From: Sulfurimonas sp.
Lineage (GTDB): Bacteria > Campylobacterota > Campylobacteria > Campylobacterales > Sulfurimonadaceae
Length of the DNA: 35,057 nt
NCBI GenBank assembly: GCA_027063505.1
Contig: JAMORO010000031.1
Location: forward strand, 1-35,057
Direction: 5' to 3'
Shown: positions 7,593-16,599 of the stretch, piece after piece
Position numbering within the stretch: the stretch's first letter is position 1
How the letters are laid out: the number at the start of each line of letters is the position of its first letter
Notes under the pieces: generated by a model
What the model was told of the DNA's origin: nothing
Database searches by the model: none
The model's input: only the letters and a program-made list of their open reading frames with translations
Translations under genes and position numbers: made by a program

Positions 7593-7598
7593 ATTATA
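7593..7598 (-). promoter_or_regulatory. perR -10 box, near-leaderless
   Basis: TTATAAT on the minus strand is followed by TCTCACT and the perR ATG, so transcription would begin at or one base before the start codon. Confidence 0.5.
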
Positions 7599-7602
7599 AC
7601 AG

Positions 7603-7624
7603 ATTATTTATAGATATAAATAAT
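7603..7624. promoter_or_regulatory. perfect 10-2-10 inverted repeat upstream of perR
   Basis: ATTATTTATA-GA-TATAAATAAT is a perfect inverted repeat just upstream of the perR -10. It has the AT-rich TTAT/ATAA character of Fur/PerR sites and is placed for autoregulation. Confidence 0.45.
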
Positions 7625-7643
7625 AGAAAGTATATTACTAAAG

Positions 7644-7656
7644 GATAATAATTATC
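7644..7656. promoter_or_regulatory. PerR/Fur-type operator of the peroxidase gene
   Basis: GATAAT-A-ATTATC is a perfect 6-1-6 palindrome, the same hexamer as in the classical Fur box and similar to PerR boxes; flanking AAAG/TTTT extend it partly. It covers the -35 position of the ccp promoter (-10 at 7675-7680), so binding would repress the peroxidase until peroxide or metal status changes. Confidence 0.65.
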
Positions 7657-7674
7657 TTTTAAGAGTAAAAAGTA

Positions 7675-7680
7675 TATAAT
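7675..7680 (+). promoter_or_regulatory. peroxidase gene -10 box
   Basis: TATAAT is preceded by an A-rich stretch. Initiation would fall near 7687, giving a leader of about 47 bases before the ccp ATG, with AAGGA at 7723-7727 region as ribosome site. Confidence 0.5.
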
Positions 7681-7686
7681 TTCTCA

Positions 7687-7737
7687 ATGGAAAAAAATTA
7701 TCCTTTAGAAAGGGTAGTAAAAAAGGAAACAAGATGA
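7687..7737 (+). CDS. possible 16-codon leader ORF overlapping the peroxidase start
   Basis: A short frame encodes MEKNYPLERVVKKETR. Its ATG lies 6 bases after the TATAAT box (leaderless spacing), and its TGA overlaps the ccp ATG as ATGA, the classic arrangement for translational coupling. ccp has its own AAGGA site inside the ORF, so the frame could be chance. No known attenuator peptide is recognised. Confidence 0.25.
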   Translation: MEKNYPLERVVKKETR

Positions 7738-8750
7738 TAAAAAAAATACTTTTAAGTATAGTTACTACTACAGTAGTATTGGCAAGTGGTTTAAGTAAAG
7801 AGGCAAAAGATGCAGGTCTTGTAGCAATTCCTTCGGATAAAGGAGCTCTTTTAAAACTAATAGATGATAAAAGAAATCCTATAACAGCTGAAAAAACAGA
7901 GTTAGGTAAAATGCTTTTCTTTGAACCACGTATTTCTAAAAGTGGACTTATAAGCTGTAATACATGTCATAATCTTGCAACAGGTGGAGATGATGGCCTT
8001 GGCGCTGCTGTTGGACATAAGTGGACTCAAAATCCTCATCATTTAGGCTCTCCTACAGTATTTAATGCTGTGTTTTTTGATGCTCAATTTTGGGACGGTA
8101 GAAGTGCTGACCTTGAGGCACAAGCACAAGGTCCAATACTTGCAGCACCTGAGATGGCAGCAACAAAAGAGCATGTAGTTGCAACTGTAACTTCTATGCC
8201 TGAGTATGTAGAGCGATTTAAAAAAGCTTATGGAAAAGATGTGAAGATAGACTATAAAAAAATAGCAGATACTATAGGAAACTTCGAGCGTACTCTTGTA
8301 ACACCTGCTCCCTTTGATGACTACTTAAATGGTAAAGAGGATGCTCTTTCTAAAGCACAAAAAGCGGGTCTTAAAACTTTTATAGATAAGGGCTGTGCAA
8401 CTTGTCACAATGGCATAGCACTTGGTGGATCTATGAATATGTTGGGTATTACTGCTAAGTATAAGTATGCAGATGTAGGTGACTTTAAAGGTGATGCAAA
8501 TGGCATGGTAAAAGTACCAACACTTAGAAATATCACACAAACAGCTCCTTATTTTCATAATGGTGCTGTAGTAACACTTAAAGAGGCTATCGTTGAGATG
8601 GGACGTATTCAACTTGGTGTATCTATCTCTGATAAAGAAGCTACATCTATAGAGACATTTTTAGGTGCTTTAGATGGTAGAAAACCAGAAATCGTTTACC
8701 CTGTGCTTCCAACGAGAACAGCTGCAACACCTAAGCAAAATATTAACTAA
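7734..8750 (+). CDS. ccpA: di-haem cytochrome c peroxidase
   Basis: A 338-residue periplasmic enzyme reducing hydrogen peroxide to water with electrons from c-type cytochromes. It has a Sec signal peptide (MIKKILLSIVTTTVVLASG), a peroxidatic haem site C-x2-C-H at 75-79 (SCNTCHN), and an electron-transfer haem site at 221-225 (GCATCHNG). Other landmarks of the MauG/CcpA family are LFFEPRISKSG, the GSPTVFNAVF and QFWDGRSADLEAQAQGP segments, and VPTLRNITQTAPYFHNGAV near the C-terminus, giving the second haem ligand region. Its PerR-type operator and divergent perR neighbour indicate induction by peroxide. Several paralogues are common in these bacteria, so the symbol is approximate. Confidence 0.94.
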   Translation: MIKKILLSIVTTTVVLASGLSKEAKDAGLVAIPSDKGALLKLIDDKRNPITAEKTELGKMLFFEPRISKSGLISCNTCHNLATGGDDGLGAAVGHKWTQNPHHLGSPTVFNAVFFDAQFWDGRSADLEAQAQGPILAAPEMAATKEHVVATVTSMPEYVERFKKAYGKDVKIDYKKIADTIGNFERTLVTPAPFDDYLNGKEDALSKAQKAGLKTFIDKGCATCHNGIALGGSMNMLGITAKYKYADVGDFKGDANGMVKVPTLRNITQTAPYFHNGAVVTLKEAIVEMGRIQLGVSISDKEATSIETFLGALDGRKPEIVYPVLPTRTAATPKQNIN

Positions 8751-8760
8751 TAATTTATGC

Positions 8761-8766
8761 TAAAAT
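8761..8766 (+). promoter_or_regulatory. rarA -10-like box
   Basis: TAAAAT, preceded by ATGC, gives a predicted leader of about 26 bases carrying AAAGGG before the TTG start of rarA. Confidence 0.35.
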
Positions 8767-8798
8767 TCTGTCAATAAAATTCTTTTAAAGGGTGAGTA

Positions 8799-9983
8799 TT
8801 GGCAGACTTTACACAACTTCTTCGTGCAAAAAACTTTGATGAACTTGTAGGACAAGAGCATCTGAGTGCACCCACTGCACCCCTTCGTATCTTATGTGAA
8901 AAGTTTGCATTAGGGCATAGCTTCTTTTATGGTCCTGCTGGAACTGGAAAAACATCTATCGCTCGGATTATTGCAAAAGTGATGGATCTCCCTTTTTATG
9001 AGTTTAATGCAACAAGTCTCAAGATAGACCAACTCCGTAAGATATTTGAACAGTATAAAAATGCACTTCAAAAACCTCTTATATTTATAGATGAGGTACA
9101 CCGTTTAGCAAAAAATCAACAAGAGGTACTCCTTCCTGTTATGGAAAACAATAGTGTTTTAGTGATAGGTGCTTCAACTGAAAATCCATTTTTTTCGCTT
9201 ACCTCTGCTATACGTTCTCGCTCCATGCTTTTTGAACTTAAACATATCTCGAATGAGGCATTAGACAAGCTTTTAACTCGTGCTCTTGAGTCTGCATCAT
9301 TAGAGATGGAGGCTGAGACTAAAGAGTATCTTGTTGTAAGTAGTGGAGGGGATGCAAGAGCGATGCTAAAGCTCTTAGAGTTTGCTTCAAACATAAACAC
9401 TACTATAACAATAGAGATGCTAAAATCTTTGCGTCCAAGTGCACTTGCTGCTGGAAGTAGTGAGGCTGGAGTGCATTATGATCTAACATCTGCGATGATA
9501 AAGTCTATTCGTGGGAGCGATGCTGATGCAGCTATCTATTATTTGGCTCGACTTATTGATGGGGGTGAGTCTGCTGATTTCATTGCACGGCGTTTAGTCA
9601 TACTAGCAAGTGAAGATGTAGGCAATGCAAATCCTCAAGCATTGACACTAACAACTTCTACTCTTACAAGTGTAAGTAAGATAGGCTATCCAGAAGCTAG
9701 AATTATTTTAGCACAAGCGGTGATATATCTAAGTGCCTCTCCCAAATCAAATAGTGCATATCTTGCAATTAATGAAGCTTTAAATAGTGTAAAGAATGGA
9801 AATATTTTGGAAATGCCTAGTAATATCACTCAAAGAAATGAGGGCTACTTATATCCACATGATTATGGTGGTTATGTGCAGCAAAAATATATGAGTAGAG
9901 ATTTAGAGTTTGTAAGATTAAAAAATATTGGATATGAAGCTAAAATGAAAGATTATTTAGAGAAACTAAAATCTTTAAAGTAA
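8799..9983 (+). CDS. rarA: replication-associated recombination protein A (AAA+ ATPase)
   Basis: A 394-residue AAA+ protein of the RarA/MgsA (WRNIP1) family that acts at stalled replication forks. Landmarks are FDELVGQEHL, Walker A GPAGTGKTSIAR (about 45-56), Walker B LIFIDEVHR, sensor 1 VIGASTENPFFSL, the arginine-finger region AIRSRSMLFEL, and a C-terminal domain with RLVILASEDVGNANPQAL and YLYPHDYGGYVQQKY, diagnostic for this family. The start is TTG at 8799, after AAAGGGTGAG; no better ATG lies near. It stands alone with its own promoter between the peroxidase and the signalling cassette. Confidence 0.93.
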   Translation: MADFTQLLRAKNFDELVGQEHLSAPTAPLRILCEKFALGHSFFYGPAGTGKTSIARIIAKVMDLPFYEFNATSLKIDQLRKIFEQYKNALQKPLIFIDEVHRLAKNQQEVLLPVMENNSVLVIGASTENPFFSLTSAIRSRSMLFELKHISNEALDKLLTRALESASLEMEAETKEYLVVSSGGDARAMLKLLEFASNINTTITIEMLKSLRPSALAAGSSEAGVHYDLTSAMIKSIRGSDADAAIYYLARLIDGGESADFIARRLVILASEDVGNANPQALTLTTSTLTSVSKIGYPEARIILAQAVIYLSASPKSNSAYLAINEALNSVKNGNILEMPSNITQRNEGYLYPHDYGGYVQQKYMSRDLEFVRLKNIGYEAKMKDYLEKLKSLK

Positions 9984-10003
9984 TTTGTGCTAACATAAGT
10001 TAA

Positions 10004-10009
10004 TATAAA
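10004..10009 (+). promoter_or_regulatory. possible -10 box of the STAS-MCP-PP2C cassette
   Basis: TATAAA within TTAATATAAAAAG lies 20 bases before the STAS gene ATG, with AAAAGGA between as ribosome site. No other promoter is evident before the next two genes, so the three probably share this one. Confidence 0.35.
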
Positions 10010-10028
10010 AAGATAATTAAAAGGATAA

Positions 10029-10319
10029 ATGATGGAGATTACATCAAGTGGAAATACGATTAAAATTACAGGAAATATTAAAAGTGTCTCTGACTATCAG
10101 GAAGTGAAGAGTGTTGTTGATTCTGTTGTAGCAGATCATAAAACAATTGTAATTGATATTCAAGATTCAATCTCTATTACTTCATCGATTATTGGTTATT
10201 TCAATAAACTTGTTTTAAAAGATAAGATAAGCTTTAGTATGAGAGTTGGGAATGAGCAACTTTTAGAACTTTTAGATGATTTAAATTTAATTACACTTTT
10301 AGGTGTAAGAAAAGGATAA
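10029..10319 (+). CDS. STAS-domain protein (anti-sigma-factor antagonist-like)
   Basis: A 96-residue single STAS domain (or 95 from the second Met). Such proteins switch partners when a serine is phosphorylated by an RsbW-like kinase or dephosphorylated by a PP2C phosphatase. The strand-turn before the conserved helix reads IDIQDSISITSSIIGYF, where canonical proteins have fxDSSGL; S52 or S53 is the candidate phosphosite, while the usual aspartate before it is threonine. An ATGATG start follows AAAAGGA. It is 3 bases upstream of the chemoreceptor gene and two genes from a REC-PP2C-HATPase protein, which carries both the kinase-like and phosphatase domains needed to control it. Confidence 0.75.
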   Translation: MMEITSSGNTIKITGNIKSVSDYQEVKSVVDSVVADHKTIVIDIQDSISITSSIIGYFNKLVLKDKISFSMRVGNEQLLELLDDLNLITLLGVRKG

Positions 10320-10322
10320 CTG

Positions 10323-12299
10323 TTGACGATTAAATTTAAACTTAATGTAATTCTCTCTATTGTTGTAATGTTTTCTATTGTAATTTTAGGTTTAACACTT
10401 AAAAAAGCATATACAGAGTCTGTAACTATTTCAGCGGCACACTCCTTAAACATACTTTCCCAAAAGCTCTCTTTACTTATTCATGAAACACAAAAAGAGC
10501 GTGGTGCTAGTGCGGGGTTTTTAGGATCTAAAGGTGAAAAATTTACTACGATTATGCCAAAGCAAAGGTTACTAACTGATGCTAAATATAGTGAACTTCA
10601 GACTTATATAAATAGTATAGATATAGAAAGTTTTTCTGGGGAGTTACGATCAGAAATCTCAGCTTTAAATAGTGATATGAGTAAGATTACTCAAGTACGT
10701 CAAGATATAGATACTTTAGAGATGAGTGTGAAAGATGAAGTTGCTTACTATAGCAATATGAATAAAAAAATCTTAAACATAGTTGCTATGACAGCAAAGT
10801 TAGCAGATACACAAGAACTAGTAAAAGCTCTCGATACCTATACAAACTTTTTAAAGTCTAAAGAGAGAGCAGGAATAGAGAGAGCAGTTTTGAGTAATAC
10901 TTTTGCAGCAGATCACTTTGGAAATGGAATGTTCTCAAAATGGATTACTTTAGTAGCTGAACAAGATGCTTTTTTAAACTCATCTATGGCTATGGCTACA
11001 GATGATGTAAAAGCTTTTTATAAAACGACAATGAATGCAAAAGCGGTAGATGAAGTTCAGAGAATGAGAGAGATTGCTAAGGAAAAGGCACTAACGGGTG
11101 GTTTTGGTGTAGATAGTGTCGTTTGGTTTCAAACGATAACAAAAAAGATTAACCTTTTAAAAAAGATTGATGATGAAATTTTTAATCTTAATACAAAACT
11201 TCTCCAAGAGGTGAAGTCTCGCTCTATTTCACATGCTACTGTTACTATTGTAAGTTATTTAGTATTTACTATTTTTATCTTTATTGTGATTTTATTAATC
11301 TCTAGAGGTGTAAATAAAAGTGTAAATAGCTCTCTAAACAAGATAGGATGTGTATCCTCTTCTTTAGATCTAACTTGTGATATTGTTGTTGAAGGAAAAG
11401 ATGAGATTTCACAAATTTCACGTGCTTTACAGGTAATGATAGTAGCATTTAAAGAGACAGTTTTTCATGCAAAAGATGTAGCAACAGCAAGTACAAATGA
11501 GAGTAGTAAATTAAATGTAGTGGTTGAAAAACTAACAATTAATAGTGAAAAATCAGAAGGAAAAATAGCTGAAATCAATATACTAGTTGAAGAAGTAGGT
11601 AAAAAACTAGATAATGTTGAAGAGTCTACTATTACAGTCTCTGAAAATCTTCAAGATACTTATGATGTGCTTGATACCTTTGTTAGTAGCTTAAATGATG
11701 TAGTAATCTCTATAGATAAAGGGAGTGAGCAACAGCAAGAGCTTGTAGGTAAAGTAGCTTCTTTAACAGAACAGGCGAAAAATATTAAAGATGTACTTAG
11801 TATCATCTCTGATATAGCTGACCAGACAAACCTTCTTGCTCTTAATGCTGCTATTGAAGCGGCTCGTGCAGGAGAGCATGGTCGTGGTTTTGCTGTTGTT
11901 GCTGATGAAGTGAGAAAACTAGCAGAACGAACACAGAAGTCACTCTCTGAGATTAGTGCAAATGTCAACTTAATTACTCAAAATGTAATGGAAATTTCGG
12001 GTGAAACAGATGCTACATCGGCAAATATGGATGATATTTCTATTGCAGCACAGACCTTAATTAGCGCTTCTGAGTCTACTAAAGGTAATCTTCTGGCAAC
12101 ACTAGATAAATCAACAGAAGTGATGCACCAAAGTACTTATATAGCTACAAAAACAAAACAGCTTATTAATAATATGGATGAGATTATAGAACTCTCTTCT
12201 CAAAACACATTGCTTCGAGGAAATGTTGAAGAGGCTGCACAAATATTATCTGCAGACTCCAAGAAACTTGAAACAGAGCTGAATAAGTTTAAAATATAA
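10323..12299 (+). CDS. methyl-accepting chemotaxis-type protein with NIT sensor domain
   Basis: A 658-residue membrane receptor. TM1 is at about 8-27, followed by a periplasmic NIT (nitrate- and nitrite-sensing type) all-helical domain with its two hallmark segments [13 protein letters not shown] (57-69) and [17 protein letters not shown]2 lies near 305-325, then a HAMP-like region and a cytoplasmic signalling domain whose hairpin tip contains [18 protein letters not shown] and [18 protein letters not shown]. It ends in FKI with no CheR-binding pentapeptide. The start is TTG at 10323 after AAAGGATAA. The downstream gene begins on its stop codon (TAATG). Nitrate or nitrite as ligand is a family-level guess. 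Placement between a STAS and a PP2C regulator suggests it may signal to that switch, not only to CheA. Confidence 0.88.
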   Translation: MTIKFKLNVILSIVVMFSIVILGLTLKKAYTESVTISAAHSLNILSQKLSLLIHETQKERGASAGFLGSKGEKFTTIMPKQRLLTDAKYSELQTYINSIDIESFSGELRSEISALNSDMSKITQVRQDIDTLEMSVKDEVAYYSNMNKKILNIVAMTAKLADTQELVKALDTYTNFLKSKERAGIERAVLSNTFAADHFGNGMFSKWITLVAEQDAFLNSSMAMATDDVKAFYKTTMNAKAVDEVQRMREIAKEKALTGGFGVDSVVWFQTITKKINLLKKIDDEIFNLNTKLLQEVKSRSISHATVTIVSYLVFTIFIFIVILLISRGVNKSVNSSLNKIGCVSSSLDLTCDIVVEGKDEISQISRALQVMIVAFKETVFHAKDVATASTNESSKLNVVVEKLTINSEKSEGKIAEINILVEEVGKKLDNVEESTITVSENLQDTYDVLDTFVSSLNDVVISIDKGSEQQQELVGKVASLTEQAKNIKDVLSIISDIADQTNLLALNAAIEAARAGEHGRGFAVVADEVRKLAERTQKSLSEISANVNLITQNVMEISGETDATSANMDDISIAAQTLISASESTKGNLLATLDKSTEVMHQSTYIATKTKQLINNMDEIIELSSQNTLLRGNVEEAAQILSADSKKLETELNKFKI

Positions 12300-13957
12300 T
12301 GACTGTAGATGTAAAAGAGTTAACTCTTCTTTGTGTGGAGGATAATAAAACTTCTCAACTAATTTACGAGGCAAGTCTTGAGGATAAAGTTAAAAGAATT
12401 ATTTTTGCAGATGATGGTGCACAAGGGTATGAAAAATTTCAAACAAATGATGTAGATATTATCTTCAGTGATTATGATATGCCTATTTTAAATGGGCTTG
12501 AAATGATTAAGAAGATTAGAGAAGAGAACAAAGAGATCCCTATTGTCTTGATATCCGCAATTGATGATTTAAGTGTGATGATCCGTGCGCTACAGATGAA
12601 CATTAATAATTTTGTACAAAAACCATTAGTAAGTGAAGAAATTGTAGCGGCATTAAATAGTGCAGCAAAATTGATTATTGCAAATAATGTTTTAAAAGAA
12701 GAACGAGATAGAAAACTGCAACTACTTCAAGATAAGCATACTTATACCTCTTACCAAGAGGAACTCTCTTTTGCTAAAGAGCTTAATATTTTAAGAAATG
12801 ATTTTTATTATCAGATGATTAAAGGAAAAGAGATTGTTTTAGTTGATTTTTTATATCAACCTCTTGATGTCGTGAGTGGGGATGCATATAGTGCACGACG
12901 AATAGATGAGAATAGAACCTTCTATTTGATTGTAGATGGAATGGGAAAGGGCTTCTCTGCCTCTCTTACAGCTATGATTATAACTTCATTTATTAATCAC
13001 ATAATTGACAAAATGATAGAGTTTGAGAGTTTTAGTTTTGACATGCTTATTAGAGAGTCTATGGATTATATTAAACCGATACTTTTAGATGAAGAGGCTT
13101 TAGCTATAGACTATATCTTTTTTGATTCTGCTTATAATAAACTGCAATATGCAAAATTTGCAATGCCAGCTTCTTTAATGCAAGATAGTAATGATGAAAT
13201 CATTAAAATAAAATCTAATAATCCTCCCTTAAGTAAGTGGCAAGAAGGTTTTAAAGTAGGTGAGTATGATATAGCTGATATCGATAAGTTTCTTTTCTTT
13301 AGTGATGGCATTGTAGAAAATAGCATGAAGGATTCTGATGAACCTTACTCTTCACAAATAGAATCTGATTTTAAAAACTCTTTTTCAAAAGAGGAATTTA
13401 AATCAAAATTATTAAATAGTATTGAACATCAAGAGGATGATCTTACTCTTCTTTTTATCAACAAACTTAAACTAGATGATACATTAGTAGCTAGAGATAC
13501 TTTTCATAGTAATCTAGAGAGTTTAGATGTAGCAGATGAGTGGTATACCGAAGTAATTGAAACACTCTTGGATGATACAAAACTTGCTTATAGTATGAAT
13601 TTAACTTTTACTGAACTCTTTATGAATGCTTTTGAACATGGGAACTTAGGACTTACAGCACAACAGAAACATAAACTTTTAGAGGAAGATGAGTATTTTG
13701 AAACATTAAACACTCTCTCTGAAAAATGTACAAAAAAAACGACAGTAAGTGTTTATAAAGTTAATAATTTATCTTCATCATACATAATCACTAAGATACA
13801 TGATGAGGGAGAGGGTTTTGATACTCAGATGTTAAGTGAAATCTTTAGAAATTCGCGTAAATTTAACGGGAGAGGTGTTTTTGTCTCTCGTAAAAATTCA
13901 ATGGGTATTTATTACAATACTCAAGGTAATTGTGTTTTATATCTGAATAAAATTTAG
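12299..13957 (+). CDS. response regulator with PP2C (RsbU/SpoIIE) phosphatase and HATPase (RsbW-like) domains
   Basis: A 552-residue cytoplasmic three-domain regulator. Residues 8-120 are a receiver with acidic pocket E14/D15, phospho-acceptor D58 (FSDYDMP) and K108. A coiled-coil linker (about 130-165) precedes a SpoIIE/RsbU phosphatase domain (about 175-400) with metal-binding VSGDAY (D195), VDGMGKGFSASL (D213) and late HQEDDLTLLF. The C-terminal 130 residues are a GHKL ATPase: N-box TELFMNAFEHGN (N443), G1 IHDEGEGFD, G2 FNGRGVFVSRKNSMG. This is the architecture of HsbR of Pseudomonas aeruginosa, which both phosphorylates and dephosphorylates a STAS partner. The STAS gene two positions upstream is the obvious substrate. 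Its ATG overlaps the receptor stop. Confidence 0.88.
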   Translation: MTVDVKELTLLCVEDNKTSQLIYEASLEDKVKRIIFADDGAQGYEKFQTNDVDIIFSDYDMPILNGLEMIKKIREENKEIPIVLISAIDDLSVMIRALQMNINNFVQKPLVSEEIVAALNSAAKLIIANNVLKEERDRKLQLLQDKHTYTSYQEELSFAKELNILRNDFYYQMIKGKEIVLVDFLYQPLDVVSGDAYSARRIDENRTFYLIVDGMGKGFSASLTAMIITSFINHIIDKMIEFESFSFDMLIRESMDYIKPILLDEEALAIDYIFFDSAYNKLQYAKFAMPASLMQDSNDEIIKIKSNNPPLSKWQEGFKVGEYDIADIDKFLFFSDGIVENSMKDSDEPYSSQIESDFKNSFSKEEFKSKLLNSIEHQEDDLTLLFINKLKLDDTLVARDTFHSNLESLDVADEWYTEVIETLLDDTKLAYSMNLTFTELFMNAFEHGNLGLTAQQKHKLLEEDEYFETLNTLSEKCTKKTTVSVYKVNNLSSSYIITKIHDEGEGFDTQMLSEIFRNSRKFNGRGVFVSRKNSMGIYYNTQGNCVLYLNKI

Positions 13958-13976
13958 ACTTTAATTCACTTTTAGT

Positions 13977-13982
13977 TATAAT
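13977..13982 (+). promoter_or_regulatory. maeB -10 box
   Basis: TTATAATTCGC gives a leader of about 22 bases with AGGAAG just before the malic enzyme ATG: an ordinary leadered promoter, in contrast to the leaderless ones elsewhere in the window. Confidence 0.55.
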
Positions 13983-14010
13983 TCGCAAAATTATTTTTCA
14001 GGAAGAAAAA

Positions 14011-15273
14011 ATGGCGAAAAAAGTTACAGATCAAGAAGCACTAGATTATCATGAGTTCCCTCAAGCAGGAAAAATTTCAGTAGAGACTACTAAACCAGTG
14101 GCAACACAGAGAGATCTTAGTATGGCTTATACTCCCGGTGTCGCTGTTCCATGTTTAGAGATAGAAAAAGATGCTGAAAATGCATACCGTTATACAGCAA
14201 AGAGTAATCTAGTTGCTGTTATCTCTAATGGAACGGCAGTTCTTGGTCTTGGAAATATAGGTGCATTAGCTTCTAAGCCAGTTATGGAAGGGAAAGGTGT
14301 TCTTTTTAAGACTTTTTCAGGACTTGATAGTTTTGATATTGAAGTAGATACTGAAAATGTAGATGAATTTTGTAAGGCAGTGGCACTTATCTCTCCAACA
14401 TTTGGTGGTATTAATCTTGAAGATATCAAAGCCCCTGAATGTTTTGAGATAGAGAAGAGACTTGTGGAAGAACTTGATATCCCTGTTATGCATGATGATC
14501 AACACGGTACGGCAGTTATCTCAACGGCAGCTATCATTAATGCTTGTGAAATTACAAATAAAAAGATTGAAGATCTTAAAATAGTAGTAGTTGGTGCAGG
14601 TGCAGCAGCAATTTCATGTGCTAAACTCTATAAACATATAGGTGTGAAGAATATCTTTATGATTGATTCTAAAGGTGTTATAAATGATGCTCGTGGTGAT
14701 TTAAATGAGTATAAAAAAGAGTTTTCTGTACCAAATGCGACAACACAAGCTGAAGCATTTCAAGATGCTGATGTAGCAGTTGGCCTCTCTAAACCAGGCT
14801 CTTTTAGTGTTACAGATATAAAACTTATGGCTAAAGAGCCTATTATCTTTACTTTGGCTAATCCTACTCCTGAAATTATGCCAGAAGAGACAAAGGCAGC
14901 ACGTCGAGATGCTATCATTGCTACAGGAAGAAGTGACTTTGCTAATCAGGTAAATAATGTACTTGGTTTTCCATTTATCTTTCGTGGAGCGATGGATGTT
15001 CGTGCAAAAAAAATAAATACAGAGATGAAAATTGCAGCAGCTTATGCTCTTGCAAATTTAGCGAAAAAAGAGGTTCCTGAGTATCTTACAGAAGTGTATG
15101 GAAAGGTGATGAGTTTTGGTCCTGAATATATTATCCCTGCACCATTTGATAAACGTTTAGTAGTAGAAATTTCATCTGCTGTAGCACAGGCTGCCGTAGA
15201 GACTGGAAGTTCACAGATGAAAGACTTTGATATAGAAACTTATAAAAAAGAGCTTGCTAAAAGAGTGAAATAA
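14011..15273 (+). CDS. maeB: NAD(P)-dependent malic enzyme (short form)
   Basis: A 420-residue cytoplasmic enzyme that oxidatively decarboxylates malate to pyruvate, yielding NAD(P)H. Visible motifs are MAYTPGVAVPCLEI near the start, TAVLGLGNIGALASKPVMEGK, the divalent-metal/substrate region EDIKAPECFEIE and PVMHDDQHGTAVI, and the Rossmann segment VVVGAGAAAISCAKLY. ANPTPEIMPEE follows. The C-terminal phosphotransacetylase domain of long MaeB is absent, as expected of the short bacterial type. The cofactor choice is not readable with confidence. It has its own promoter and is followed 21 bases later by an APC permease that may be co-transcribed. Confidence 0.94.
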   Translation: MAKKVTDQEALDYHEFPQAGKISVETTKPVATQRDLSMAYTPGVAVPCLEIEKDAENAYRYTAKSNLVAVISNGTAVLGLGNIGALASKPVMEGKGVLFKTFSGLDSFDIEVDTENVDEFCKAVALISPTFGGINLEDIKAPECFEIEKRLVEELDIPVMHDDQHGTAVISTAAIINACEITNKKIEDLKIVVVGAGAAAISCAKLYKHIGVKNIFMIDSKGVINDARGDLNEYKKEFSVPNATTQAEAFQDADVAVGLSKPGSFSVTDIKLMAKEPIIFTLANPTPEIMPEETKAARRDAIIATGRSDFANQVNNVLGFPFIFRGAMDVRAKKINTEMKIAAAYALANLAKKEVPEYLTEVYGKVMSFGPEYIIPAPFDKRLVVEISSAVAQAAVETGSSQMKDFDIETYKKELAKRVK

Positions 15274-15294
15274 AACTATAAAAAAGAGAGACAA

Positions 15295-16599
15295 ATGCGA
15301 ACAATAGGTTTACTTGGTGCTATATCTATCGGTGTTGGTGGTATGGTAGGCGGTGGTATATTCGCTGTTCTTGGAGAAGCTGTCTCTCTTGCTCATAGTG
15401 CTACAACATATGCTTTTTTAATTGCAGGGTTTGTCACTTTACTCACCTCTTACTCTTATGCCAAACTCTCTGTTGCATATCAGTCAAAAGGAGGAACGGT
15501 AAGCTTTATAGATAAAGCTTTTGGTCATAACCTTCTTTCTGGCTCAGCAAATCTGATGCTCTGGCTAAGTTATCTCGTTACTATCTCTCTGTATGCTGTA
15601 GCATTTTCATCTTATGGTGCTACATTTTTTGAAACTAAGACACCCTTAATAACTCACTCTTTAATCTCAATAGCGATAGTTTTTCCTGCTCTTATTAATC
15701 TTGTAAGTGCATCTTTTGTAAGTAAGTCAGAGACTATTATTGTTGCAATAAAGATTATTTTATTAGTGATAATTATAGTAAGTGGTGCTTCTTATGTAGA
15801 TAGTTCAAGACTTACTGCAAGTAGTGGTGTTACCCCTCTCTCTATCGTAGTATCTGGAATGATAATTTTTGTTGCTTATGAAGGATTTGAGCTTATTGCT
15901 AATGCTGCTGAAGAGATAAAAGATCCTAAAAAGAATCTTCCTCGTGCTTTTTATGGCTCTGTTATTTTTGTTATCTTGCTCTATGTACTCATAGTGATAA
16001 TAAGTGTAGGAACAGTTCCTGAAGCACAACTCCTAGAAGCAAAGGATTATGCCCTAGCAATTGCTGCAAAACCGGCACTAGGGGATATAGGCTTTACAAT
16101 AGTTGCTATCGCAGCTCTTCTAGCAACATTTTCTGCTATTAATGCGACTATCTATGGTAATGCCCGTCTTGGATACATTATTGCTGTTGAGGGAGAGTTA
16201 CCCAAACTTCTTACAAAAGAGAAACGAGAAATACCATTTATGGGAATCATTATTACACTAGCTTTTAGTTTAGTTCTAGCGAATAGTATTGATCTTAATG
16301 AAATAGCAATTATAGGAAGTGCAAGTTTTCTGCTTATATTTTTTATTGTAAATCTAAGTGCATATAAATTACGAAAGGAAATCGCGGCAAATAGCATAAT
16401 TTTACTAGCATCAATTTTGGCAACATTTACTGCCTTGATGACATTGCTATATTATACTTATAGTTCTAATCCTCATGCTATTGAGATATTTATACTCTTT
16501 ATTTGTAGTTCAATAATATTTGAATTTTTTTATGGTCGTTTTGTGAGGGGACACTTTTTTCATAGAGAGTACTTAGTAGATAACACTAATAATAGATAG
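15295..16599 (+). CDS. APC-family amino acid/polyamine permease
   Basis: A 434-residue inner-membrane transporter with about 12 hydrophobic helices. The first helix carries the glycine-rich motif GAISIGVGGMVGGGIFAVLG that binds the amino-acid backbone in APC-fold carriers. Also typical are FLIAGFVTLLTSYSYAKLS, GGTVSFIDKAFG, and in the sixth helix IIFVAYEGFELIANAAEEIKDPKKNLPRA. The chain begins almost directly with TM1, so the cytoplasmic N-terminal tail is very short. AAAGAGAGA before the ATG is a weak ribosome site. Substrate specificity cannot be read. It lies in the same direction as maeB with a 21-base gap. Confidence 0.88.
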   Translation: MRTIGLLGAISIGVGGMVGGGIFAVLGEAVSLAHSATTYAFLIAGFVTLLTSYSYAKLSVAYQSKGGTVSFIDKAFGHNLLSGSANLMLWLSYLVTISLYAVAFSSYGATFFETKTPLITHSLISIAIVFPALINLVSASFVSKSETIIVAIKIILLVIIIVSGASYVDSSRLTASSGVTPLSIVVSGMIIFVAYEGFELIANAAEEIKDPKKNLPRAFYGSVIFVILLYVLIVIISVGTVPEAQLLEAKDYALAIAAKPALGDIGFTIVAIAALLATFSAINATIYGNARLGYIIAVEGELPKLLTKEKREIPFMGIIITLAFSLVLANSIDLNEIAIIGSASFLLIFFIVNLSAYKLRKEIAANSIILLASILATFTALMTLLYYTYSSNPHAIEIFILFICSSIIFEFFYGRFVRGHFFHREYLVDNTNNR

